This document shows, piece by piece, positions 56,175 to 64,000 of a stretch of 64,000 nucleotides of DNA. The notes beneath the pieces were generated by a model. It saw only the letters and a program-made list of their open reading frames with translations. It did not search any database and had not been told where the DNA came from. The first letter of the stretch is position 1. The number at the start of each line of letters is the position of its first letter. The stretch is from NCBI GenBank assembly GCA_023399215.1, contig JAEWQJ010000014.1, positions 50,657 through 114,656 on the forward strand, written 5' to 3'. The position numbers and the translations under genes were made by a program. This DNA comes from Methanobacteriota archaeon. Its GTDB lineage: Archaea; Halobacteriota; Methanosarcinia; Methanosarcinales; Methanosarcinaceae.

Positions 56175-56582
56175 TCATTTTCTACATTTTTTCATGCTCT
56201 TCATTTCTGTCATATTCTTCATATGCACTGTTATGTTTCCGGTAATGTGTCCAGTCATTGGCATATTCCCCATATTTCCGGTCATATTCTGCATTGTGGT
56301 TATATGACCTCCAGTTATATTTCCGGTTATGATTCCAATCATTTGCATATTTCTCATATTTCCGGTCATATCTTGCATTCCAGTCATCCCAGTCATGTTG
56401 CAAATCATGGTTCCAGTTATACTTCCGGTTACGTTACCCATATTATTGGTCATTATATTCTCAGTAATATTTCCGGTCATACTTCCAGTCATACTTCCAG
56501 TCATCCCAGTCTGCGCTTGCGTTAATCCAAGAGAAAAAGCTAAGCATAGGATTAGCAGAGGAATTCTCAATATCACCTTCAT
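56175..56582 (-). CDS. Secreted Met/Thr/Gly/Asn-rich repetitive protein
   Basis: A 135-residue protein with a signal peptide (MKVILRIPLLILCLAFSLGL, ending TQAQ) followed by MTGSMTGSMTGNITENI-type repeats, many NMT/NVT/NIT sequons and about 30 methionines. Its ribosome-binding site, GGGGG, lies before the ATG at 56582. A second reading frame on the same strand (56182-56403) yields a Trp/Tyr/Lys/Asp-rich sequence (YDRKYEKYANDWNHNRKYNW-like) with stops only in its upstream part. So one repeat encodes two different repetitive peptides, and which is real is uncertain. Metal binding by Met is inferred. Length and class are unlike any family I recognise. Confidence 0.6.
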   Translation of the reverse strand: MKVILRIPLLILCLAFSLGLTQAQTGMTGSMTGSMTGNITENIMTNNMGNVTGSITGTMICNMTGMTGMQDMTGNMRNMQMIGIITGNITGGHITTMQNMTGNMGNMPMTGHITGNITVHMKNMTEMKSMKKCRK

Positions 56583-57398
56583 CCTTTACCCCCATAAACA
56601 AATTAGATCATTTGAATCTGATATATAAAATTGGTCTAGTTGAATAATAATAATTAGATATTAATAATTAAATAAATATTGGCCGTTTATAAATAATTAA
56701 TCTCTATCAATTACAGAATCTAGTTTGATTTCTGGGGTATTAGGACGATTTAAGTTCAGATACTTTGAAATATATGTTATCTGGCGAAAACGAACAATTT
56801 GGTAGCTTAAGCTAGAAATCAGCTTATGGTTGTATAGCCAGCTTATGGTTGTATAGCCAGAAAAAATAGAGCTGTCTGGCAGGCCACATATGCGAGGCAC
56901 AACGTTATTATAAAGAGACCAATATAATAATTTGTGGATTTAAATTGGAAACGAAATACTGGTCGGCACAGCACTAAGAAATCCTTCAGGTTAATCTGCG
57001 GTTCATGTCTAAATTTAGACGCGGAGGGTATAGTCCATCGACGTTCTGAGCTCTGCTCATGTCCTGAAGATCCCATATTCATTCCTTAACGTACCAGATT
57101 ATCACTCCTTTAACCTTCACTCCTTTAACTTCAACTTTCTCATGTGAAAAGTTCGATGAGTCAGGAGTTCGGGACTGTTATGAATATTGTTTCAAGAGTA
57201 CCAGGCTTTGTGAATTTTAGATCGATCAAAATTTTTTATATTTTAAGCGAAAACGATAGCTGCGCACTGGGGAAAATAAGGGGGGTTAACGTACTTTATG
57301 TATAGGGTCTATATGAAACTATTTTAGAATAATCGCACAGAGAGTGCCTTAACTACTGTACAGCCTGAAGAATACCGAATCGAAAACGAGGCATACCA
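56583..57398. other. Spacer upstream of the hydrogenase operon
   Basis: Contains a short tandem duplicate, GCTTATGGTTGTATAGCCA, at about 56820-56860. The sequence GAGGCATACCA at about 57388-57398 holds the ribosome-binding site of the A subunit. No gene is supported. Confidence 0.5.
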
Positions 57399-58769
57399 TT
57401 GACAAAAGTTGTAGAGATATCTCCAACCACGAGACATGAAGGCCACTCCAAGCTCACCCTGAAGGTGAATAATGAGGGTATTGTCGAGCGAGGAGACTGG
57501 CTCTCCATTACCCCGGTAAGGGGTATTGAAAAGCTCGCCATAGGTAAGACAATGGATCAGGTCCCGAAGATTGCCTCTCGGGTCTGCGGTATCTGTCCTA
57601 TTGCCCACACCCTGGCTGGCATTGAGGCCATGGAGGCTTCGATCGGCTGCGAGATCCCCACGGATGCAAAGCTCCTGCGGGTCATTCTTCATGCAGCAAA
57701 CCGCCTCCACAGCCATGCTCTGCACAACATCCTGATCCTCCCGGACTTTTACATCCCTGGAACGGAGACAAAGATCAACCCGTTTTCCAGGGAGCAGCCT
57801 TTAAGGAGCATTGCGACGAGGATCTTCCGCATCCGCGAGATTGCACAGACCATTGGAGCCGTTGCAGGTGGCGAAGCTATCCACCCTTCAAATCCAAGGG
57901 TCGGCGGGATGTACCGCAACGTGAGTCCCCGGGCAAAGCAGAAAATGACTGACCTGGTGAAAGAAGGTCTTGTCCTTGCCCACGAACAGATGGAGTTTAT
58001 GCTTGAGGTCATCAGGAACATGCAGAACCGGGAGTTTGTCGAGGTTGCAGGCAAGCAGATCCCACTTCCCAAGACACTCGGGTACCACAACCAGGGGGTC
58101 ATGGCCACAGCTCCAATGTACGGCTCGTCCAGTCTGGACGAGAAGCCCATGTGGGATTTCACTCGTTGGAAAGAAACCCGACCATGGGACTGGTACATGG
58201 GTGAAGAAACCATCGATCTTGAAGACCAGAGCTATCCGATTGGCGGTACCACGAAGGTAGGCACCAGAGTCAACCCTCGGATGGAGGCCTGCAACACTGT
58301 TCCGACCTACGATGGTCAGCCAGTTGAGGTCGGCCCGAGAGCAAGGCTCGCTACCTTCAAGCACTTTACCGAGAAAGGCACCTTCGCCCAGCACATCGCC
58401 AGGCAGATGGAGTACACCGACTGTTGCTACACCATCCTCAACTGCCTTGAAAAACTGAATACTTCGGGCAAGGTCCTTGCTGACAACATCCCCCTGGGAA
58501 ACGGATCTATGGGCTGGGCAGCGAACGAAGCGCCACGAGGGACCGATGTCCACATCGCACGGGTGAAGGAGGGAAAGGTGCTGCGGTACGAGATGCTTGT
58601 ACCCACCACCTGGAACTTCCCTACCTGCAGCCGCGCTCTGATGGGAGCACCCTGGCAGATTGCCGAGATGGTTATCCGCGCCTATGATCCGTGCGTCTCG
58701 TGTGCAACCCATATGATAGTGGTGAATGAGGAAAATAGAGTAGTCGCCCAAAAACTCATGCAGTGGTGA
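57399..58769 (+). CDS. frhA: F420-reducing hydrogenase, alpha (NiFe) subunit
   Basis: The large subunit binds the NiFe centre; the complex transfers electrons from H2 to coenzyme F420. The 456-residue protein has the N-terminal ligand motif RVCGICPIAHT (about 62-72) and the C-terminal DPCVSCATHM (about 432-441). The 18-residue tail after DPCVSCATH is the peptide removed by a maturation protease. Methanosarcina has frhADGB and freAEGB forms; here the next gene is a short broken frame and not the protease frhD, so this resembles the fre arrangement. TTG at 57399 starts the gene with GAGG nine bases before. GC content is higher than in flanking DNA. Confidence 0.95.
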   Translation: MTKVVEISPTTRHEGHSKLTLKVNNEGIVERGDWLSITPVRGIEKLAIGKTMDQVPKIASRVCGICPIAHTLAGIEAMEASIGCEIPTDAKLLRVILHAANRLHSHALHNILILPDFYIPGTETKINPFSREQPLRSIATRIFRIREIAQTIGAVAGGEAIHPSNPRVGGMYRNVSPRAKQKMTDLVKEGLVLAHEQMEFMLEVIRNMQNREFVEVAGKQIPLPKTLGYHNQGVMATAPMYGSSSLDEKPMWDFTRWKETRPWDWYMGEETIDLEDQSYPIGGTTKVGTRVNPRMEACNTVPTYDGQPVEVGPRARLATFKHFTEKGTFAQHIARQMEYTDCCYTILNCLEKLNTSGKVLADNIPLGNGSMGWAANEAPRGTDVHIARVKEGKVLRYEMLVPTTWNFPTCSRALMGAPWQIAEMVIRAYDPCVSCATHMIVVNEENRVVAQKLMQW

Positions 58770-58782
58770 CGGAAATGGAAAC

Positions 58783-59087
58783 TTGCGGATTTTTGGGGGG
58801 ACCCGCAAGCTCAGGTGGCTCACCGTTAACGAGCTCTTCATGGGGAGTTACAGGACTGTCTACTCCTGAGCTCTGACCGAACCGATCCAGTATACTAAGG
58901 ACGATATCCGGATCCGGGTCCTTGCATGCCAGAAGAAATACATTTCTGCCCTCGAGATGTGGTCACCTCGAGATGGTCATACGGATTACAGACGAGGTAC
59001 AGAGAGCTATTTCAGACGCTGTATTCGGGATACTGAAATCCGAGATATGAAAAGATACTGAAATCCGAGATGCTGAAAAGATACTGA
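58783..59087 (+). pseudogene. Broken small gene between alpha and gamma hydrogenase subunits (freE-like)
   Basis: Frame reading LRIFGGTRKLRWLTVNELFM, GSYRTVYS, then TGA (58867-58869), then ALTEPIQYTKDDIRIRVLAC, QKKYISALEM. A 16-bp tandem duplication (CTCGAGATGTGGTCAC, 58951-58966, repeated from 58967) then shifts the frame; reading past it continues VIRITDEVQRAISDAVFGIL, KSE. A further 25-bp duplication (59029-59053 and 59054-59079) creates another stop. Without these, the frame would end KSEMLKRY-TGA at 59085-59087. The fre operon of relatives has a small gene E here, so it is called freE-like. Position, not homology search, is the basis. Confidence 0.65.
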
Positions 59088-59105
59088 AGAGAATTGGGAT
59101 AAATT

Positions 59106-59930
59106 ATGGAACTGCTTGAAAAGGTGGAAGCTACAAAGGAGGCGAAACCAGTGGCAAATAAGATCAAGCTCGGGCATATACACTTGAGCGGCTGTACCGG
59201 CTGCCTCGTGTCCGTGGCCGATAACTATCAGGGATTTCTCAAAATCCTGGACGACTATGCCGACCTCGTATACTGCCTCACTCTTGCTGACGTCCGGCAT
59301 ATCCCTGAGATGGACGTGGCACTCGTCGAGGGATCGGTCTGCATCCAGGATCGTGAATCGGTGGAGGATATAAAGGAGACGCGGAAGAAGTCCGGGATCG
59401 TGGTAGCCCTCGGTTCCTGCGCGAGCTATGGTAATATCACCAGGTTCTGCCGCGGAGGGCAGCATAATCAGCCACAGCACGAGTCTTACCTCCCGATCGG
59501 AGATCTCATTGACGTGGATGTTTACATTCCAGGATGTCCTCCGAGCCCGGAGCTTATAAGGAACGTTGCTATCATGGCGTACCTGCTCCTTGAAGGGAAC
59601 GAGGACCAGAAGGCCCTTTCGGGCAGGTACTTAAAGCCTCTCATGGACCTTGCGAAGCGCGGCACGACCGGATGTTTCTGTGACCTGATGAACGACGTGA
59701 TTAACCAGGGACTCTGCATAGGTTGTGGCATTTGCGCTGCATCCTGTCCAGTGCGGGCGATCACGCACGAGTTCGGGAAGCCGCAGGGGGACCTTAATCT
59801 CTGCATCAAGTGCGGCTCCTGCTATGGCGCTTGCCCGAGGTCGTTCTTCAATTCTGATGTGATTTCTGAATTCGAGAGCATCAACGAGATAATTGCTGGA
59901 GCGCTTAAGGAAGGTGAGAAGGATGATTGA
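59106..59930 (+). CDS. frhG: F420-reducing hydrogenase, gamma (electron-transfer) subunit
   Basis: A 274-residue Fe-S protein joining the NiFe centre to the F420-reducing subunit. The N-terminal half is the NiFe small-subunit fold with the proximal cluster start SGCTGC near residue 30, GSCASYGN, and PGCPPSPE. The C-terminal half holds two ferredoxin-type 4Fe-4S sites, CIGCGICAASCPVRAI and CIKCGSCYGACPRS. GGGAT precedes the ATG at 59106, 18 bases after the broken gene. The stop overlaps the next start. Confidence 0.95.
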   Translation: MELLEKVEATKEAKPVANKIKLGHIHLSGCTGCLVSVADNYQGFLKILDDYADLVYCLTLADVRHIPEMDVALVEGSVCIQDRESVEDIKETRKKSGIVVALGSCASYGNITRFCRGGQHNQPQHESYLPIGDLIDVDVYIPGCPPSPELIRNVAIMAYLLLEGNEDQKALSGRYLKPLMDLAKRGTTGCFCDLMNDVINQGLCIGCGICAASCPVRAITHEFGKPQGDLNLCIKCGSCYGACPRSFFNSDVISEFESINEIIAGALKEGEKDD

Positions 59931-60798
59931 AGATCCGTATCTCGGCAAATACGTGACATGCGTTTCGGCACGGAGCACGGATAAGGAGATTCTCAAGGAA
60001 GCACAGGACGGAGGCATAGCCACCACCCTTATGGTTTATGCACTCGAGCAAGGGATCATCGACGGAGCCATTGTGGCAGGCAAGGGTGACTTGCCATGGA
60101 AGCCGAGGCCGTTTGTTGCGATGAGCCGTGAGGATATTCTCAAAGCACAGAGGGCGAAGTACAACATCAGCCCCCAGATTTCCTGGCTAAAGGAGGCAAC
60201 CCGGTCTTTTGGCCTCGATAAGGTAGGGGTCACAGGCGTTTGCTGCCAGATGCAGGCGGTCAGGAAGGCTCAGCTCTATCCCATCAACATGCGGGATGTC
60301 CCGGGCAAGGTTGCCTTTGCAGTAGGGCTCTTCTGCATGGTGAACTTCCCATACGATTCTATACAGGCCCTTGTCGAAGACCACGCAAACCAGAGCCTCA
60401 GTTCCGTGAAGAAAATGGAGTTTGGGAAGGGAAAATTCTTTGTCCACACCGAGCGCGGAAACGTCTCCACTGTGCCTCTCAAGGAGACACATAAGTACGA
60501 GCAGCCAGGCTGCCACGTCTGCCTCGATTACGTTTCCAATCTTGCCGACATATCAACCGGCTCGGTCGGAAGTCCAGGTGGCTGGTCTACAGTCTTCGTC
60601 CGCACAAAAGTGGGGAATGATATATGGTCTAAAGCAGTCGCTGAGGGATTATTCGAGACAAAGTCCATAGAAGAGGTCAAGCCCGGTCTTGGGCTCGTCA
60701 TGAAGCTCGCGAAGGAGAAAATCGACAAGAACAGGAAGACGCTCGAGGAACGCAGGAATTTTGGAGTTAATAAGGCGTTAAGGGATCCTTACGCCTGA
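59923..60798 (+). CDS. frhB: F420-reducing hydrogenase, beta (F420/FAD) subunit
   Basis: The subunit carries FAD and the F420 site and one Fe-S cluster and hands electrons to F420. The 291-residue protein has SARSTDKEILKEAQDGGIATTLMVYALEQG at its N-terminus, VGVTGVCCQMQAVRKAQLYP, CHVCLDYVSNLADISTGSVGSPGGW and the end NFGVNKALRDPYA, all typical of FrhB. ATG at 59923 (MIEDPYLGK) is preferred over an upstream in-frame TTG (59893): it overlaps the frhG stop by eight bases, GGTGA precedes it, and coupling is expected. It completes the operon; 60799-60893 is a short terminator region. Confidence 0.95.
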   Translation: MIEDPYLGKYVTCVSARSTDKEILKEAQDGGIATTLMVYALEQGIIDGAIVAGKGDLPWKPRPFVAMSREDILKAQRAKYNISPQISWLKEATRSFGLDKVGVTGVCCQMQAVRKAQLYPINMRDVPGKVAFAVGLFCMVNFPYDSIQALVEDHANQSLSSVKKMEFGKGKFFVHTERGNVSTVPLKETHKYEQPGCHVCLDYVSNLADISTGSVGSPGGWSTVFVRTKVGNDIWSKAVAEGLFETKSIEEVKPGLGLVMKLAKEKIDKNRKTLEERRNFGVNKALRDPYA

Positions 60799-60893
60799 AT
60801 TTTTCTTTTTTTTGTTGGGGAAATATTACAGGAATGAGGGTGGAGTAGGGGCTCATCCCTATGTTATGATTCCACTTTAAAATTACTGAAGTT

Positions 60894-61175
60894 TTGTATA
60901 ATAGGACTTACTCGATTGAACAGAATAAACTCAATGATTTTTTTGAATGTACTTTTCTTATTATAATAAATACAATATTATTTCTATGTGATCGACAGGA
61001 AACAATTCAACCTCTTAGGTCCTTCTTTATTTCTTTTACTTGTCTATGGTACTATCTTACCATTAGCACTTCTTCAAACCTTCTTTTGACAATAGATAAT
61101 GTTGTTTCTGCTATATTCCTTTGTGTAATTGTGACAGCTTTGCTGGTACTATACCATATTAGAGGTGATATCTGA
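60894..61175 (+). CDS. Small membrane protein, possible partner of the PRTase-CE gene
   Basis: A possible 93-residue protein from TTG 60894 with three predicted membrane helices (FLIIINTILFL, SFFISFTCLWYYL, VSAIFLCVIVTALLVLYH) separated by short loops. Coding is suggested by composition and an even frame, but the start has no good ribosome-binding site. It lies 112 bases upstream of the PRTase-CE-like gene in the same direction. In conflict-system loci small membrane proteins are often effectors, so the pair could form a module (inference). Confidence 0.45.
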   Translation: MYNRTYSIEQNKLNDFFECTFLIIINTILFLCDRQETIQPLRSFFISFTCLWYYLTISTSSNLLLTIDNVVSAIFLCVIVTALLVLYHIRGDI

Positions 61176-61287
61176 ATCCATAGCATGTATAAAATTTTGA
61201 AATTGAAGAAACATTCAAATATTAGAATATCTTTATATCTATATAATATTGCACATAATATTAATGTATACAACGAGGTGCATTGAT

Positions 61288-63546
61288 ATGGACTCAGAAA
61301 AGCTAAAACAAACAGAATATTTTTTTGATAGTACGATTGCAGAATCTCTTAAACTAAGTTCTGTTTTAAAGTCAATTTCTACAATGGATTTAGTACCTAA
61401 ATTGGGTATTGATCTTTCTTCAGCTTATAGTTCTATTCCTAGTTCTCTTTCAAACCTGCAATCATACTTTAATGAGAAACACATGACCAAGCTTCAAAAT
61501 TTACAGTCATCTTCTTGTGAAGATACTAATCTAACAATTCTTCCAGATGACCTTTTTAATATTTCAAAAAAACAAAAAAAGATAATTCTTATTGAGTTTT
61601 TTAATCTTGATCAAAAGGAAGAAATAAACAATTTTTTCAGGCTTTTCTCTAAAAAGGACTTAGTTATTATTAATGACAATAAGTCAAAAGAAGTTATTCA
61701 GAGATCTATAAATCATCTTCCTTTAAGTATAGCTTTGCCAAAAAATGTTTCATCAATGTGTGTTCATTCTGGATATTTCTTTGGATATTATTTTGCTTTG
61801 ATATTTGAATGCTATTTGAGCATTGAAGACCTCAATGAAATTTCCTCTAAAAATGGTTTTGGGATTCTAAATGAAAGATTTAAACTATTTGAAGACCTAC
61901 ATGCTCAAATCGAAAAGTCACTACCGGAACAATTTCATGGTTTCTTTTTTAAAAATGAATTAAGATTTGAAGAAAGGAAACTAAAACTACCTTCAATGTA
62001 TGTTTATGATGTTAATGATTACAACTTAATTTTTGAAGACGATACGGAAGACGAAAAGGAAAATTCCATATTTCAACTTAAATCACCTTTTGATGCTCCT
62101 ACTTTAAAAGGAAAAGCATGTGATTTTTTCCTAGAAGAGTCCAATATGCGTGCGAAAGCAGTAGGATACGATCCGTTATTGTGTCTTGGAATTAGACCTG
62201 AAATATTATTTGCTCAAATAAGTGATAAATTAATATGTTCTCAATCAAACGTTTATTTTGAGGATCACTTAGGATCTATTCCATCTAACTTTGTAATTTT
62301 TGAATTTAATGAAGGTCAACTTATAAATTTTGCTTTAGAATTTGTTTCGCTCTATTACTTGTATATAATTTTTGAGAAACAATTAATAGAACTGTCAAAT
62401 ATTAAGATTCCAAAAATACGTGATCTAAAAAAGGAAAGCTTGGAAGCAAAAAAAGTGGAAGTGTCAAAAGTAAAAAGAGAGTTGAATGAAATTATCAATG
62501 ATGTGTTTTTGTATTCACAAATATTTGACTCCTTAAATATCAGAAATTTAAAATTTAGTCAAGAAGAATCCCGATATCCTATTTTACCTGTTGGTAAGTG
62601 TGGAGATGATGATTCAATTTCACAATATTTTAGTACTCTTATAATTAATAACAAGAAGAAACTCGAAGAAAAGCAAGCTTACTTACAACAAAAGGTATCT
62701 GATATTGAGGTCTCAATTATAAATGAGCTAAAAATTAAAACGACTAACCCTAAAGTCAATAGTCTATTTAATAAAATAGAGTCCGATCTGATTCAGCAAA
62801 TTATGAAATGGGATGGAACAGAAATATCCCAATATAAAATTGAATCATGGTTATTAAATTTCAAAACAACTAAGGATAGAAAAACTGCTTTAAAATTATT
62901 AGATAAATTGACTTATATCACTTACAGTGATTTGAGAATACTCGTAAAATCTGCATATGGGTCATTACTGGGTTCTATACATTCGAATGATTTGACAAAT
63001 TGTTATATTTCACCTATTGGAAAGCCAACGAGTGGGTCTACGCATTTAGCTAAAATCTTTGAGGAAGAAAATGGAATTGATGATAAATTAATCATCCCAT
63101 TTGAGAATTTAAAATCATCAACTGAAATAAAAGATAAAACATTGGTTTTAATAGATGATTTTATTGGTTCAGGTAGTACCTATATAAGGTGGTATAAAGA
63201 ATATATAAATCAATTAGCTAATTTTTCAAAAGTAATCTATGTATCTGCTACAGGACTTCAGAAAGGAATTACCAATATCGAGAGTGAAACTAAAACAGAA
63301 GTAATATGCGCTAGCATTTTTGATGAAGATGAGCAAGTAATTGATGGAACACTATTTGATTTGGAAGATAAACAAATGATTAAAGAATTAATTGACAAAT
63401 ATTCATCAAGGATTGGTTCTGAACATATGTATGGTCGTAATAACTGTCAACTTCTTTTAGCATTTGAATACAATATTCCAAACAGTAGTATTGGAATATT
63501 GTGGTGGTCTAAAAACAATTGGACACCTCTTATTTCCAGAAAATGA
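61288..63546 (+). CDS. PRTase-CE-like protein of predicted conflict systems
   Basis: A 752-residue soluble protein, with an AT-rich gene. Residues about 570-752 look like a phosphoribosyltransferase fold: the PRPP-loop motif LVLIDDFIGSGST near residue 620, preceded by SPIGKPTSGSTHLAKIF near 575, and the C-terminus PNSSIGILWWSKNNWTPLIS. This layout resembles the PRTase-CE domain described in predicted prokaryotic immune loci. The N-terminal 550 residues are unfamiliar, with helical and coiled-coil stretches (KKESLEAKKVEVSKVKRELNEI near 400). ATG at 61288 (MDSEKLKQ) is preferred because GAGGTG precedes it; upstream starts at 61249 are less likely. No toxin or helicase lies beside it in this window. 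Confidence 0.75.
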   Translation: MDSEKLKQTEYFFDSTIAESLKLSSVLKSISTMDLVPKLGIDLSSAYSSIPSSLSNLQSYFNEKHMTKLQNLQSSSCEDTNLTILPDDLFNISKKQKKIILIEFFNLDQKEEINNFFRLFSKKDLVIINDNKSKEVIQRSINHLPLSIALPKNVSSMCVHSGYFFGYYFALIFECYLSIEDLNEISSKNGFGILNERFKLFEDLHAQIEKSLPEQFHGFFFKNELRFEERKLKLPSMYVYDVNDYNLIFEDDTEDEKENSIFQLKSPFDAPTLKGKACDFFLEESNMRAKAVGYDPLLCLGIRPEILFAQISDKLICSQSNVYFEDHLGSIPSNFVIFEFNEGQLINFALEFVSLYYLYIIFEKQLIELSNIKIPKIRDLKKESLEAKKVEVSKVKRELNEIINDVFLYSQIFDSLNIRNLKFSQEESRYPILPVGKCGDDDSISQYFSTLIINNKKKLEEKQAYLQQKVSDIEVSIINELKIKTTNPKVNSLFNKIESDLIQQIMKWDGTEISQYKIESWLLNFKTTKDRKTALKLLDKLTYITYSDLRILVKSAYGSLLGSIHSNDLTNCYISPIGKPTSGSTHLAKIFEEENGIDDKLIIPFENLKSSTEIKDKTLVLIDDFIGSGSTYIRWYKEYINQLANFSKVIYVSATGLQKGITNIESETKTEVICASIFDEDEQVIDGTLFDLEDKQMIKELIDKYSSRIGSEHMYGRNNCQLLLAFEYNIPNSSIGILWWSKNNWTPLISRK

Positions 63547-63562
63547 GTACTTAATCTATGCA

Positions 63563-63675
63563 GGACTTATGCGGTTAAATTGAAAAACAACTGCGTTAAA
63601 CTTTCAACTGTCCAAACTATATATTATTCAAAAATGCCTATTGCCCTTGATTTCAAACTTCAAGTGCGTAAGTCA
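63563..63675. mobile_element. Miniature inverted-repeat element, TIR family GGACYTACGCAGTTGA
   Basis: GGACTTATGCGGTTAAATTG (63563-63582) and TCAAACTTCAAGTGCGTAAG (63653-63672, extending to 63675) are inverted copies of each other with a few mismatches and match the element at 37568. The roughly 110-bp interior has no gene. It lies right after the PRTase-CE-like gene. Confidence 0.65.
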
Positions 63676-64000
63676 TAAATTATTATTTTTCTCTTCGGTA
63701 TTTATGGCACCTGCCATTTTTACTTTCCTTTTTCCCTATTTCCGTCCGATATCTGCTCCCTTCGTGAGCATGCGGGCGTGGAGGGAAGTTTTCAGATATA
63801 TTTTCAAAAGAGATTTGAGAACTCCTTCAGAGTTAATAAGGTGCTGCTGGATCTTTACTCCCAAAACTCCCCGATTTTTCACCGTTGAAATTATTAGCGT
63901 TATATCCGTGTATGACAGACTAAACAAATGTTTTTGCAATAAAAGTTTAATTTCAAGACTCTCTCTAATCTGGTTTACGATAGCAGTTTATTACTAACAT
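63676..64000. other. Window-end spacer
   Basis: Contains open frames on both strands that overlap each other but have no ribosome-binding sites or recognisable protein features. No gene is supported. Confidence 0.4.

Noticed and set aside
56843..57082. Minus-strand frame upstream of the hydrogenase operon
   Set aside because: The first part (SSERRWTIPSASKFRHEP) is mildly protein-like, but no start, family or intact frame supports a gene.
57888..58841. Long open frame on the minus strand opposite the hydrogenase alpha subunit
   Set aside because: It is an effect of the GC-rich frhA coding sequence; the plus strand has clear hydrogenase motifs.
63736..63939. Minus-strand frame at the right end
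   Set aside because: Overlaps an opposing open frame, lacks ribosome-binding site and recognisable features.

Overview
The window looks like a chromosome segment of a Methanosarcina species (Archaea, Methanosarcinales). It carries a gamma-class carbonic anhydrase of the Cam type, a Methanosarcina-type UPF0228 protein, archaeal-type PEP carboxylase, Rio2 kinase, an F420-reducing hydrogenase operon, DUF2207 and DUF1998 proteins, and many secreted proteins built from PKD, NosD, YVTN and TolB-like propeller repeats. Gene density is low. Long AT-rich spacers full of short tandem duplications, palindromes and miniature mobile elements separate genes that mostly stand alone. The species cannot be fixed from the sequence alone.

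Layout. 1-5 kb: end of an unknown gene, purE, ppcA, a zinc-ribbon membrane protein, and two clusters of a dispersed palindromic repeat. 5.2-7.2 kb: an unusual tRNA-Cys and a long degenerate tandem repeat with no gene. 7.2-15.7 kb: a COG2509 flavoprotein, a 1002-residue NosD/PKD/propeller surface protein, a structured leader with a 34-codon reading frame before a UPF0228 gene, and a YVTN surface protein. 15.7-22.5 kb: MrfA-like helicase, DUF2207 membrane protein, Rio2. 22.8-28.4 kb: small hypothetical genes, a HTH regulator, PfpI-type protein, a methionine gamma-lyase-like enzyme, and a run of three microprotein genes. 29.3-36 kb: pncB, a secreted TolB-like protein, Cam carbonic anhydrase, a polyprenol/diacylglycerol kinase-like protein, and a HEAT-repeat protein. 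36.4-42.5 kb: two secreted coiled-coil-type proteins (one a tryptophan heptad repeat), then a winged-helix regulator, a lipoprotein and a membrane-anchored winged-helix protein in a row. 42.8-50.6 kb: DUF2284 protein, Met-rich PepSY-like protein, thiE and thiM, an orphan degenerate receiver, an Old Yellow Enzyme, and a propeller protein. 50.9-57 kb: a large PKD/propeller protein with a decayed C-terminus, a pentapeptide-repeat protein and a Met/Thr-rich secreted protein. 57.4-60.8 kb: a GC-rich F420 hydrogenase operon (A, broken E, G, B). 60.9-63.6 kb: an AT-rich island with a small membrane protein and a PRTase-CE-like protein, followed by a miniature element.

How genes work together. thiE and thiM form a thiamine salvage pair with similar palindromes upstream of each. 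The hydrogenase subunits make one F420-reducing complex, but its operon has no maturation protease and its small second gene is broken. ppcA and Cam could be linked through bicarbonate, although they are not adjacent. The most notable candidates for undescribed biology are the leader before the UPF0228 gene (13.17-13.48 kb), whose hairpin arm can pair either with its partner arm or with the Shine-Dalgarno sequence; the microprotein operon at 28.1-28.4 kb; and the PRTase-CE island at the right end.
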